Below, piece by piece: positions 51,896-59,419 of a stretch of DNA of 64,000 nucleotides. The position numbers and the translations under genes were made by a program. The DNA is from Holdemania sp. Marseille-P2844. GTDB lineage: Bacteria > Bacillota_I > Bacilli_A > Erysipelotrichales > Erysipelotrichaceae. Under the pieces are notes generated by a model, which saw only the letters and a list, made by a program, of their open reading frames with translations, was not told the origin of the DNA and searched no databases. Positions within the stretch are counted from its first letter, which is position 1; each line of letters starts with the position of its first letter. The stretch covers positions 86,828 to 150,827 of the forward strand of contig NZ_LT635447.1 in NCBI RefSeq assembly GCF_900120005.1, given 5' to 3'.

Positions 51896-52015
51896 ACAAA
51901 GAGCTATAGTCGTCGCTGAAAGATGGCGCACTGCTGCAAGGTGGGAGCGACGTGGATTGAAATGGTTGTAGATTTATGTTGAATAATAAAAAAGCCTTAT
52001 ATCTAAGGCTTTTTT
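51896..52015 (+). ncRNA. Small RNA with a type I-C CRISPR repeat-like hairpin and handle
   Basis: About 120 nt, with its own promoter and terminator and no reading frame. CGTCGCT (51911-51917) pairs perfectly with AGCGACG (51946-51952) and is followed at once by TGGATTGAAAT (51953-51963). In type I-C CRISPR repeats such as that of Bacillus halodurans, a GTCGC...GCG hairpin is followed by this same 11-nt handle. The loop here is longer (28 nt) than in a true repeat. Only one copy exists and no cas gene is present. About 24 spacer-like bases precede the terminator. A solitary repeat unit (Racr-like) is the leading guess. Confidence 0.6.
51988..52015. terminator. Bidirectional terminator between small RNA and early operon
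   Basis: AGCCTTA pairs with TAAGGCT around TATC, with A and T tracts on both sides. It can end the small RNA on the plus strand and the leftward early transcript on the minus strand. It overlaps the end of the sigma-like gene. Confidence 0.85.
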
Positions 52016-52767
52016 ATTATTTTAATCATTTTGCGAAGAATTGAATCTACACGATCAATGACAACAGATTTTGAAATAAACAATTCTTTTGCAATATCGC
52101 TGTACGATTTCTCGTAAAAAAATTTTTCTCTAATTAGTTCTTTGTCAGAATCCGATAATTTCTGTAATACGCTATCAATCTGACTTGTAATTTTGTAAGC
52201 TACACTGTCGATCATATCTTTTTCAATCTTTTCTTTTTCCGTGATCAGAGCATTTTTCTTATCACGATATGCTCTTGCCGACGCCCTTCCACCTCTATTA
52301 TCTTGATGTTTTTGGCATAAGCCTTCAAGTTCGCACATGATGTCCACTATTTTATTGGTATACAGTATTTTAATTTTTCTCTTGAAAAACTCATAACTGT
52401 AAAGGTTACGCTTAAGCTGCTCAATCTCATCTACGTTATTCTTTTTTGTTTTTGAATTCATCGTGCCGTCCTTCCTTAATTTTCTGATTATATCAAGGTA
52501 TTTTTCTACACCAGCTTCATCTAGATACCTTATTGTGTTTTTAGTCACAGGAGTATCATAAGTTATTTCGATATCACTCTCATACTTATATAGTGTGGCT
52601 AAATCGTAAGGTAGATTTTTATTGTAACCAGCGCCCGAAGCACCTTTATATCTAATTACGGATGCCCCGTAATCGTTAGGAAACACAAACCACCAACGAT
52701 CATAAGTATGAAATTCTGTTTCTTTATGTTCTTCTGCATAAAGAAACTTTTTATATTTTTCAAACAT
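52003..52767 (-). CDS. Sigma-like/ArpU-type late transcription regulator with extra N-terminal domain
   Basis: 254 residues from the ATG at 52767, inside the 3' end of the upstream gene. The last 55 residues (LREKFFYEKSYSDIAKE-like start, then LFISKSVVIDRVDSIL) form a sigma region 4-type HTH as in ArpU/RinA late regulators. An additional N-terminal domain of about 100 residues (DRWWFVFPNDYGASVIRYKG) is joined to it by a charged linker. It is the last early gene, next to the late promoter, so it probably switches on the late operon. Confidence 0.72.
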   Translation of the reverse strand: MFEKYKKFLYAEEHKETEFHTYDRWWFVFPNDYGASVIRYKGASGAGYNKNLPYDLATLYKYESDIEITYDTPVTKNTIRYLDEAGVEKYLDIIRKLRKDGTMNSKTKKNNVDEIEQLKRNLYSYEFFKRKIKILYTNKIVDIMCELEGLCQKHQDNRGGRASARAYRDKKNALITEKEKIEKDMIDSVAYKITSQIDSVLQKLSDSDKELIREKFFYEKSYSDIAKELFISKSVVIDRVDSILRKMIKIIKKP

Positions 52768-53017
52768 CGTTTTCCATAAATCCTTCCATAAAATCACGTT
52801 CCATAATTTCTTTTTCAAGCTCTTTGATTCTGCTTTGTAACGTTACGTTTTTCGATTCTTCTTTTTTCAAATCAAAATCCAGCCTGCGTATAGCGCGAAG
52901 CAATGCGTTGACCGATGCTGTTTTTTCATACAATGCTTTAGCCGCCTTTTCATTTTCATTTGTGAGCAGATCGATCTCACGGATCAATCGCTTCCGTGTT
53001 TTAAGCCATTGTTGCAT
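52760..53017 (-). CDS. Coiled-coil early protein
   Basis: 85 residues, almost entirely a Lys/Glu/Leu coiled coil (ENEKAAKALYEKTASVNALL). AAGGAGGGATATTC precedes the ATG. It overlaps the sigma-like gene by 8 bases. Function unknown. Confidence 0.6.
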   Translation of the reverse strand: MQQWLKTRKRLIREIDLLTNENEKAAKALYEKTASVNALLRAIRRLDFDLKKEESKNVTLQSRIKELEKEIMERDFMEGFMENDV

Positions 53018-53082
53018 TGAATATCCCTCCTTTAACCTTGCAATATTAGTGATATATTATCTTGCATGTACTCAATCATCAT

Positions 53083-53328
53083 TTAACGCTTTCTGAATAA
53101 GGACAACTGATCGCTTTCTTCCGCTGGATACTTTTTGGTTTTTTCAAGGACTTCCTGATCCCAACATAAGCGGCAAATTTGATCAATTGTTTTGCCTTCT
53201 CTTAATTCTGTCTTACATAAATCTTTTACGGCTATATTATATTGCCACGGACATCCATCACAACCTCCCGGAGATTTATTATCAACAGCTCGTGGAAAGA
53301 TACTGACTAATAAATTTCTAGCTTTCAT
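53083..53328 (-). CDS. Small cysteine-motif early protein
   Basis: 81 residues with CDGCPW and CRLCWDQ, a likely zinc site, and a C-terminal LSLFRKR. It overlaps the 57-residue gene upstream by 11 bases. The QLSLF segment near its end resembles a sliding-clamp-binding peptide; this is a guess. Confidence 0.58.
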   Translation of the reverse strand: MKARNLLVSIFPRAVDNKSPGGCDGCPWQYNIAVKDLCKTELREGKTIDQICRLCWDQEVLEKTKKYPAEESDQLSLFRKR

Positions 53329-53491
53329 GCGTAATATTCGACCTCCAAATGCTCACAAAGTAGCCACATAGCAAAGCACAAAATCGTTTGCACCAGATAA
53401 ACTTATGTTTTAGATTGCAAAATGTGTCACCCCGTTCCGTGTACGAGAACGCACAGTTCCTGCAATGTTTATAACAACGTGGTAATTTCAT
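53318..53491 (-). CDS. 57-residue cysteine-rich protein
   Basis: ATG at 53491 overlaps the upstream stop (ATGA) and follows AGGTTGAAG. The sequence has CYKHCRNCAFS, FCNLKHKF, CKRFCALLC: up to eight cysteines and histidines in a zinc-finger-like layout common in small phage proteins. Function unknown. Confidence 0.6.
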   Translation of the reverse strand: MKLPRCYKHCRNCAFSYTERGDTFCNLKHKFIWCKRFCALLCGYFVSIWRSNITHES

Positions 53492-53793
53492 TCTTCAACC
53501 TGCCTTTTATAGAATCTTCCAGACTCAAATTCAAATTCGAAATCAGCAATTAGACGGTACGCGTTGTACTTCTTATCCAACACCCACATCCCAAGTTCAA
53601 TTTCATCAAGTTTTAATGGCGGGTTGTCAAAGTGTTCTTTTAATTGCTTGCGTAATTCTATATTTTCACGTTCCAGCCTATTGATTTCACGCAAGCAATC
53701 TTTCGCCATATTTACGAAATTTACTTCAAAGGTAAAAAAATTTTTATCTTTATATTTTTCGATTAATACCTCAAGATCATGTTTAACATTCAT
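53488..53793 (-). CDS. Early protein, coiled coil plus small C-terminal domain
   Basis: 101 residues. Helical N-terminal two-thirds (CLREINRLERENIELRKQL), then a compact domain (LDEIELGMWVLDKKYNAYRL) that looks like a widespread small phage domain. An AGAGG site precedes the ATG. Function unknown. Confidence 0.58.
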   Translation of the reverse strand: MNVKHDLEVLIEKYKDKNFFTFEVNFVNMAKDCLREINRLERENIELRKQLKEHFDNPPLKLDEIELGMWVLDKKYNAYRLIADFEFEFESGRFYKRQVEE

Positions 53794-53813
53794 TATCTAA
53801 GTACCTCTTTCAT

Positions 53814-54194
53814 TTATTTTAGAACCCGTTCTCTGTTCGCTTCGGCTTCTTCCTTTGTGCGGAAAAGCCAGCCACATTTTAATAAAGCTACACAGTATGA
53901 ATAACTGAAACTAAATACAAAAGGATAAACACAATCACCATAATCGCAGACCCACCATGCAGTTTCACCGTCTTTTGGTTTCCACGGTAATTTTTCGATT
54001 TCATACATGAATAATTCATTAATATTAACCTCAATAATCTCAGATTCTTGCCAACCATTAAATAATTTATCGAACCATAGTAATTTACCGCCTTCAAATT
54101 TGAATTTATCCTTACATGCATTATTTGTAAGCAAGAATTCTTCTCCTTCATCAACGCCGAAGGCTTCCAGAAGTTTTTCATAGTTAATTTTCAT
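53814..54194 (-). CDS. Early phage protein of unknown function
   Basis: 126 residues, with aromatic-rich middle (PWKPKDGETAWWVCDYGDCV) and C-terminal RTKEEAEANRERVL. The last motif is common in phage proteins that carry a small FRTKEEAE domain. It overlaps the upstream gene by 4 bases. Confidence 0.6.
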   Translation of the reverse strand: MKINYEKLLEAFGVDEGEEFLLTNNACKDKFKFEGGKLLWFDKLFNGWQESEIIEVNINELFMYEIEKLPWKPKDGETAWWVCDYGDCVYPFVFSFSYSYCVALLKCGWLFRTKEEAEANRERVLK

Positions 54195-54592
54195 TTTTTC
54201 CCTTTCCTTTCCACATAATCGTCAATTTTTACGGGTTCATCATCATCCCAATTTATTAAATTAAATAAACTGTTAAACATGTAAAATCCTAAATTGGCAG
54301 AACCACACCATACACAATGATTATTATCTTTGCTTGGCATTGAGTTATATACATATAAATCGCCATCACAATCCCTTGCAATGAAATTATAATTTATGCT
54401 AATTGATTTCATGATCGCAAGTTCATTGTTACTGAATTGTTTCTTTTCTGGCTTTGCTTCTTCATCAAGCCATTTCAAAAATCTTCCAAGGCAACCACTG
54501 CAATCTCCATCGCAATATGCATTGTATTCTTTGATATAACATTGGCAACATAGTATTTTAATCTGCTCCGCAAACTTTTCTTTATTTTTCAT
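54191..54592 (-). CDS. Cysteine-containing early protein
   Basis: 133 residues. N-terminal cysteine cluster ILCCQCYIKEYNAYCDGDC, then a soluble domain. It overlaps both neighbours by 4 bases, marking it as part of the early operon. Function unknown. Confidence 0.58.
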   Translation of the reverse strand: MKNKEKFAEQIKILCCQCYIKEYNAYCDGDCSGCLGRFLKWLDEEAKPEKKQFSNNELAIMKSISINYNFIARDCDGDLYVYNSMPSKDNNHCVWCGSANLGFYMFNSLFNLINWDDDEPVKIDDYVERKGKK

Positions 54593-54804
54593 TCTTTTCC
54601 ACCGTACACCGCTCTGTAATGTGCTTCGTCCTTTCTTTTTAAATTATCATTTTGCTGGCGTAATCCGAGATTTTCACGTTCAAGTTTTTCGAGATCAATT
54701 TCAAGGCGAGCGATAATAGCAGTTAAATCATCCGCTTTGTCCACTCTATTCGACACCCTTGTTACCGCTTTATAAAAAAGCTCAGCTTCTTGTTTAATGT
54801 TCAT
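54589..54804 (-). CDS. Small coiled-coil early protein
   Basis: 71 residues, coiled coil (LEIDLEKLERENLGLRQQND). GGAAGGTGATAA precedes the ATG. Similar in style to the products of 53488 and 52760. Function unknown. Confidence 0.58.
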   Translation of the reverse strand: MNIKQEAELFYKAVTRVSNRVDKADDLTAIIARLEIDLEKLERENLGLRQQNDNLKRKDEAHYRAVYGGKE

Positions 54805-54865
54805 TGCATTATCACCTTCCCCAGCCCTTTTTAGGACTTCAAATGTTGTAAATCATCGTTTTGCT

Positions 54866-54985
54866 TTATTTTCTCCAATATCCAAGACGAGCTGCCGTTT
54901 CTTCAAACTCGTCAATGTTTATCAATTCCGGATCAATTCCGTTATTCTCTGCAATTCTTTTCGCTGCTGTCAATGGCAGAATCAT
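54866..54985 (-). CDS. 39-residue early protein
   Basis: ATG at 54985; the product begins MILPLTAAKRIAENNGIDPE and ends GYWRK. A GAGAAAAG stretch precedes it. An even shorter frame (about 20 codons) lies upstream with no clear role. The rest of 54805-55069 shows nothing else. Confidence 0.5.
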   Translation of the reverse strand: MILPLTAAKRIAENNGIDPELINIDEFEETAARLGYWRK

Positions 54986-55069
54986 TTTCTTTTCTCACCC
55001 GCAGAAGACCGTTCGATCTTTTGCTGCAATTTTTTCTGATTTCTTAAATTTGATCATTTTTCATTTTCC

Positions 55070-55822
55070 TCACAAATCTAAGCATACCGGTACATCCGAT
55101 AACATTTTCTCTTTAGCCGCTCTGTAAAATTCTTTCTTGATCTCAAACCCATAGCAATTACGATTTAGTTCAGCGCACGCTCTTAATGTGCTTCCGCTTC
55201 CGGCCACCGGATCGATTACAACATCGCCCGGGTCGGTGTAAATCTCAATCAGCCTTTTCAAAACCGGTATTGGTTTCTGCGTTGGATGAATTTTCGGATA
55301 TTTACCCGACTTATCCCATTCAAACCAATCAAGAACCATCTTCCCGCCGTTGTTGAATTTTGGAAGTTTGTCACGATACAAGACAAGCGCTGTTTCCGTT
55401 GCACCACAGATTCGCATGTTGGCTTTCAGTACCTGCGAAGATGATTTCTTAATGAAGAACAGAGGTTGTGTGTGATTGAAGCCAAACTGTTTGGCATAAT
55501 CTGTGATCTCGTTCAGTTGCTGCCAGCTGCAGAAGACAATCATGCACGGCGCTTTTCCTCTTCCTTTCGGCTCCGGCCTGAGAAGCCGCGTGCAGAACTG
55601 GAAAAAGTTATAAATCTTGAAATCCTTATCCGTGTCAAAGAATTCCTTTCCCGCCTTATCACTTTCGCCATTTTTGTTGTCGCCGCCGATATACCAATCA
55701 GAACGGCTTCCGTAAGCATTAATCCCGATGTTGTACGGTATATCCGCGATGATCAGCTGCGCCCGTGGGATCTGGTATCGTTTAGCGTTCTCAAAGTGAT
55801 CGTTGTATAATTCGATTTTCAT
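55070..55822 (-). CDS. Phage DNA methyltransferase (N4/N6, beta class order)
   Basis: 250 residues. The catalytic motif is ADIPYNIG near residue 27 (variant of DPPY), and the AdoMet motif DPVAGSGS with the preceding PTQKP lies near residues 180-215, i.e. catalytic motif first. This is typical of phage orphan methylases acting on DNA. No restriction partner is present, so a protective or regulatory role is likely. It overlaps the upstream gene by one base. Confidence 0.85.
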   Translation of the reverse strand: MKIELYNDHFENAKRYQIPRAQLIIADIPYNIGINAYGSRSDWYIGGDNKNGESDKAGKEFFDTDKDFKIYNFFQFCTRLLRPEPKGRGKAPCMIVFCSWQQLNEITDYAKQFGFNHTQPLFFIKKSSSQVLKANMRICGATETALVLYRDKLPKFNNGGKMVLDWFEWDKSGKYPKIHPTQKPIPVLKRLIEIYTDPGDVVIDPVAGSGSTLRACAELNRNCYGFEIKKEFYRAAKEKMLSDVPVCLDL

Positions 55823-56274
55823 TATTTGACTACCTCCAAGATAAAGCCCTTCCCTTCGCTTTCATTTCTGAAATGGCAGTTAAGCCCGTAAGCTTTCATT
55901 ACATCTGTTACTTTTTTCTTGCCGCCTAACTGTATCACTCTCATCGGATTCATATACACATTTCCAAATTTCGCGAGGTGGGAAATAACATATTCATTTA
56001 AAAATATTTCGTTTTTACTCATTTTTGGAGGAATGCAGTCACATATTTTTTGATCATATTCAACTGGCAGATTCACAGCAGCCTTTACTTTTCGCCATGT
56101 CAAAATCGTACCGTTAAACCGTCCCGATGCAATTTGCGCGAATGTATTGTAGTTAATTCCGCACATTCTGGCGAATTCTGCATGATTCATTCCTCGCTCT
56201 CTTTCATACTCATAAACAAGTTTGATATTCTTTTCATACTGCTCTTTTTTTATCGTATATGCCGATGAAGCCAT
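55822..56274 (-). CDS. HTH protein of the early operon
   Basis: 150 residues. GMNHAEFARMCGINYNTFAQ near residues 28-47 is an XRE-like HTH. The rest is of unknown type. Its start overlaps the stop of the second recombinase gene. It could regulate the methylase or the recombinase. Confidence 0.6.
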   Translation of the reverse strand: MASSAYTIKKEQYEKNIKLVYEYERERGMNHAEFARMCGINYNTFAQIASGRFNGTILTWRKVKAAVNLPVEYDQKICDCIPPKMSKNEIFLNEYVISHLAKFGNVYMNPMRVIQLGGKKKVTDVMKAYGLNCHFRNESEGKGFILEVVK

Positions 56275-57191
56275 CAGTATTTCATCCTCTCTATCGCTTT
56301 CCGCTGCTCAAGCAGCGTACTCTGTGCATAAATCTGTGTTGTGTCCAGTTTGCTGTGACCTAAGATGGTCTTAAGGTCAAAGTAATTACCACCTGCCGCC
56401 AGATATTGTTTTGCAAACATGTGCCTGAAAGCGTGCGGGTGTGCGGAGTCCAACGACACCTTAGCCATCCCGGCCAGCTTCTGAATCCGTCGCCAAATCG
56501 TTGAATCGGCATACATCTTGCCAGTTTCAGGGTTATAGATGATCGGACCCGACTTGATTTTGTTTTTCCGGCAATACGCTTTCATTTCCCTGAAAAGCTC
56601 TTGCCGGATCGGTACGTCACGGGTTTTTCCTTTGTTGGTCACCCGGATCGCCTTGTTGTGATTGGTGCAGCGTTCCAAATTTTCAACGGTAAAATATCGT
56701 AGTTCTGATATTCGGATGCCTGTGTTTCCAAAGATTTTCATTGCCATATACGTTTCGGCATGATTCACTATTTTCTTTCTCTTTTTTTTGCTTGTTTTAA
56801 TCTCTTGATTTTTCTTCTCCGCTTGCTTCGCAAGAAGGCTTGCCCTGCGTAACAAACGCTCATAGTCAACAGGGCTGATCGCATCGTCAAACGATGTGGA
56901 TTGTATCTTGAGCTGCCCTACACACAAATCAGGGCTTCCGAGCCAGCACAAATATTTGTTGGCAACGACCACAAAGCTGTTAATCGACGATTTTTCATAG
57001 CCTGACGCTACAAGATAATCCCGGTAGTCCAGCATTTTTGCCTTGGTCAGCTCATCGGCCGGATCGAGATAATCGATCAGCTTTTGGATGTCACGGCGAT
57101 ACTTGTCTAACGTTCTTTTGGTCAGTTCATCTTCACTCCGTACCGCCGTTAAAAATTCGTCGAGCCGTTCTGCGAGATCGTTTTTTTTCAA
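56274..57191 (-). CDS. Second phage tyrosine recombinase
   Basis: 305 residues from the TTG at 57191 (TTGA overlap with the upstream stop, GGTGA 7 nt ahead). The catalytic core shows Arg in GNTGIRISEL, H-x-x-R in HPHAFRH, a later GHSKLDTTQIYA with Tyr. Such XerD-like enzymes usually act on a specific site. It lies among replication genes, far from attL, so it is not the attachment integrase. Candidate roles are dimer resolution or DNA inversion. Confidence 0.85.
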   Translation of the reverse strand: MKKNDLAERLDEFLTAVRSEDELTKRTLDKYRRDIQKLIDYLDPADELTKAKMLDYRDYLVASGYEKSSINSFVVVANKYLCWLGSPDLCVGQLKIQSTSFDDAISPVDYERLLRRASLLAKQAEKKNQEIKTSKKKRKKIVNHAETYMAMKIFGNTGIRISELRYFTVENLERCTNHNKAIRVTNKGKTRDVPIRQELFREMKAYCRKNKIKSGPIIYNPETGKMYADSTIWRRIQKLAGMAKVSLDSAHPHAFRHMFAKQYLAAGGNYFDLKTILGHSKLDTTQIYAQSTLLEQRKAIERMKY

Positions 57192-57586
57192 AACGGCATC
57201 ACCGGCCAAAAATACGCGCCGTCATAATAGGCGACATTGTTATTGACCATGTCCTTGATTGCGTCCTGTACCGACTGTGTCGGCCACTGAAGGACTTTAC
57301 TTAGGCTCTCGACTGTCCTATACCCTTCGCGCATTTTAGTCAGGATCACAGGATTACGATCCTCGCAGTCCTTGTACCGCTGCTCATATACTTCATTCGG
57401 ATCAATGCGTTCAAAGTTAAATCGCATAACCACAACGCCCTCCTCTGGATCATAGTGATCGTCTACAAGGTCTTGCGTTAACTTCATGGCGCATTCGTTG
57501 CATAGCACCAGTTTGCCTTGATACGTTTTACACACATGCCATTCGCCACATAAATCACAAGGCAATTTATATTTCTTGCTTGTCAT
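57188..57586 (-). CDS. Zinc-finger early protein
   Basis: 132 residues. CDLCGEWHVC near residue 10 and CNECAMKL near 34 form a zinc-finger pair; the rest is helical. AGAGGAGGAACAG precedes the ATG, which overlaps the upstream stop by 4 bases. It follows the replication gene and may assist it. Confidence 0.62.
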   Translation of the reverse strand: MTSKKYKLPCDLCGEWHVCKTYQGKLVLCNECAMKLTQDLVDDHYDPEEGVVVMRFNFERIDPNEVYEQRYKDCEDRNPVILTKMREGYRTVESLSKVLQWPTQSVQDAIKDMVNNNVAYYDGAYFWPVMPF

Positions 57587-58548
57587 GACTGTTCCTCCTC
57601 TTCAAGAGGTGGCAATCCTGCTTTCTCACGCTCCATGTAGGCTGGCAGTTCATCCACGCGAATTTGCTGATCTCGGTAATTTCTGAAATTCTTAGCGCTG
57701 AATAACGTTGATGGTTGGAGATAGCGATTCATAGTGTTCGAGTTTTCCCACTCAGCGACTTTTTTCTTGACGATTGTAAAAAAGTCTTGTGGATCGAAAC
57801 CTTCTTGTAATCGTTCCTGTGCATACTGCGTGCAAACGGGATCAGTTGGCGAGAAATTCTTCTTTGCCTTGAAGTTGAGATAGAAAATCACATCTCTGAC
57901 AAATTCTTCAATCGTCCGGCCGGACATCTGTTCTCCGAAGAACACGTATCGAATTTCGAATTCCGCATTTCGAATTCCGCATTTCGAATTACGAATTCCG
58001 AATTCCGGTGACTTTTGCAATCCGTTGATTTCATCTGATTTCAACTCTTTATTTGTTATTTCCGTCCGATCACCGCACAAACTTTCATTGATTTCATCTG
58101 ATTTCAAATGATTGTTTTCTTCATTCACTTGATTTCTTCTGGCTTCATCTTCTTGATTTTGTTTTTTTATGATTTCTTCTTGTTGTTCTTCCGGTTTTTT
58201 GTCCGGATAAACGTCCGTGATCGGCTGCGGAAATTTAGGTTTTTTGCTGCGAATCTGTTGATGATTTGCCCATGTTACAACGCGCAAATACTCCCGATCC
58301 TTAACTGTGTAAAATTCGATCAGACCTGCCGCTTCCAACTCGCCTATGTTGTTGTAAAATTCTTCGTCGCTGATGTTCGCTGCGATCAGCGGAAAGCAGG
58401 TATTTTTAATAATTTGACGGCTGCCGTAATAGCAACCGTAGTCATCACATTTGACGATAATCCGATAAAACAAGCGCTCCGCTTCGGCGCTAAGTGCCGC
58501 GAGCGTTTCGCTTGTACAAATACTTTCTTTTATAATTCTGCTGGGCAT
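57583..58548 (-). CDS. Phage replication initiator (DnaD-like/replisome organiser)
   Basis: 321 residues. The N-terminal winged-helix part (RLFYRIIVKCDDYG, YYGSRQIIKNTCFPL) matches phage replisome organisers, followed by a charged linker of about 80 residues and a C-terminal DnaD-like region. Part of the linker is encoded by short tandem repeats that look like iterons. AGGAGGGTGACCC precedes the ATG. Confidence 0.78.
   Translation of the reverse strand: MPSRIIKESICTSETLAALSAEAERLFYRIIVKCDDYGCYYGSRQIIKNTCFPLIAANISDEEFYNNIGELEAAGLIEFYTVKDREYLRVVTWANHQQIRSKKPKFPQPITDVYPDKKPEEQQEEIIKKQNQEDEARRNQVNEENNHLKSDEINESLCGDRTEITNKELKSDEINGLQKSPEFGIRNSKCGIRNAEFEIRYVFFGEQMSGRTIEEFVRDVIFYLNFKAKKNFSPTDPVCTQYAQERLQEGFDPQDFFTIVKKKVAEWENSNTMNRYLQPSTLFSAKNFRNYRDQQIRVDELPAYMEREKAGLPPLEEEEQS
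57944..58109. repeat. Candidate replication origin inside the initiator gene
   Basis: Two exact tandem copies of TTTCGAATTCCGCA (57954-57981) and degenerate further copies up to about 58008 form an iteron-like array. Then TTGATTTCATCTGATTTCAA occurs twice (58026-58045 and 58090-58109) in AT-rich DNA. A 14-base period is not a multiple of three, so it is not driven by the protein. The lambda O gene shows the same arrangement. Confidence 0.6.
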
Positions 58549-58551
58549 GGG

Positions 58552-58725
58552 TCACCCTCCTATCTTTGCGTTGCCATAAACTGCTTTATTTAACTTGTTG
58601 ATCACCGCTTTGTACTCGCTGATTGACAAACTTTCCTTTTTCATGATGTCGAAGACCTTTTTAACGATCTTATTCGTTTTGTCTTCTAAATCAATTTGAG
58701 CGCTGACAGGTTCTTGCTTTGGCAT
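58552..58725 (-). CDS. 57-residue early protein
   Basis: ATG at 58725 chosen for GGAAAGGGG; a longer frame upstream overlaps the HNH gene without a site. The product is helical (EYKAVINKLNKAVYGNAKIG). It overlaps the end of the HNH gene by about 40 bases. Function unknown. Confidence 0.55.
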   Translation of the reverse strand: MPKQEPVSAQIDLEDKTNKIVKKVFDIMKKESLSISEYKAVINKLNKAVYGNAKIGG

Positions 58726-59189
58726 GGCGTTTCCCCTTTCCGATAAATCACCGACTCTTCTGTCCAATCTGGATCGTAGAATTTTAAGTAACTGATCGCA
58801 AAGCGGATCATGTCCGCTCGATCGCTTGTCTGATCCGCTCGTCTGTGGCACTCACGGCATGCACAGACGATATTGCTTGCAACACCTAAACCTCCTTTGG
58901 ATCGCGGAACTACATGCATTTCAGGAAGACCTGGAGCGCCGCAGAAGATGCAAGTACCATGATCTCGACCATAGACAACCTTTTTAACTTTTGGAGTAAT
59001 GCTGACGGCCTTCGCGCGGGCGCTGGACGGCGTTTTGCGCAGCGGGGTCTGTTGCCTGTACTCTCTTAATGGACAGCCAGCGCACACCGTTCCGGCTTCC
59101 TCTAGCGGAATTTCAGTTCGCTGTTTCGAGCAGTAGAAATATTTTTTGCCTTTCCGGCTGCGCAGCTTGCGACAGATCATGTTATTCAT
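58686..59189 (-). CDS. HNH endonuclease
   Basis: 167 residues. The HNH core is visible with CIFCG, PEMHVVPRSKGGLG, NIVCACRECHRRAD: two zinc knuckles and the His-Asn-His line. An N-terminal Cys pair (CAGCPL) is also present. Early position suggests a role in replication, recombination or host DNA cleavage rather than packaging. It overlaps the upstream gene by 4 bases. Confidence 0.8.
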   Translation of the reverse strand: MNNMICRKLRSRKGKKYFYCSKQRTEIPLEEAGTVCAGCPLREYRQQTPLRKTPSSARAKAVSITPKVKKVVYGRDHGTCIFCGAPGLPEMHVVPRSKGGLGVASNIVCACRECHRRADQTSDRADMIRFAISYLKFYDPDWTEESVIYRKGETPCQSKNLSALKLI

Positions 59190-59419
59190 GACTCAATAAC
59201 CTCCTGAATGTTATCCATCGCCTGCTGTAAGGACTCCAAGGCTTCTTCCAGCATGTTCACGGCATCGTCTGCCTTTTCATAGCGTTCGCTGCCTTGAAGA
59301 TTTTCCGGCATGTTATCCCGGTACTCTTCTTCTTGATCTTTGCAGCTTTCTAAATCTTCGTAAACGCTGGCGATTAAATCGTTGATTTGATTGAGTGTGG
59401 CGCGGCGCTGTTTATTCAT
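59186..59419 (-). CDS. Small acidic coiled-coil protein
   Basis: 77 residues, helical (NMLEEALESLQQAMDNIQEV). Similar small proteins occur in many Firmicutes phages; function unknown. It overlaps both neighbours. Confidence 0.62.
   Translation of the reverse strand: MNKQRRATLNQINDLIASVYEDLESCKDQEEEYRDNMPENLQGSERYEKADDAVNMLEEALESLQQAMDNIQEVIES

Noticed and set aside
51909..51963. A genuine multi-repeat CRISPR array at the small RNA
   Set aside because: Only one repeat-like unit exists and no cas genes are near; I call it a solitary repeat-like RNA instead.
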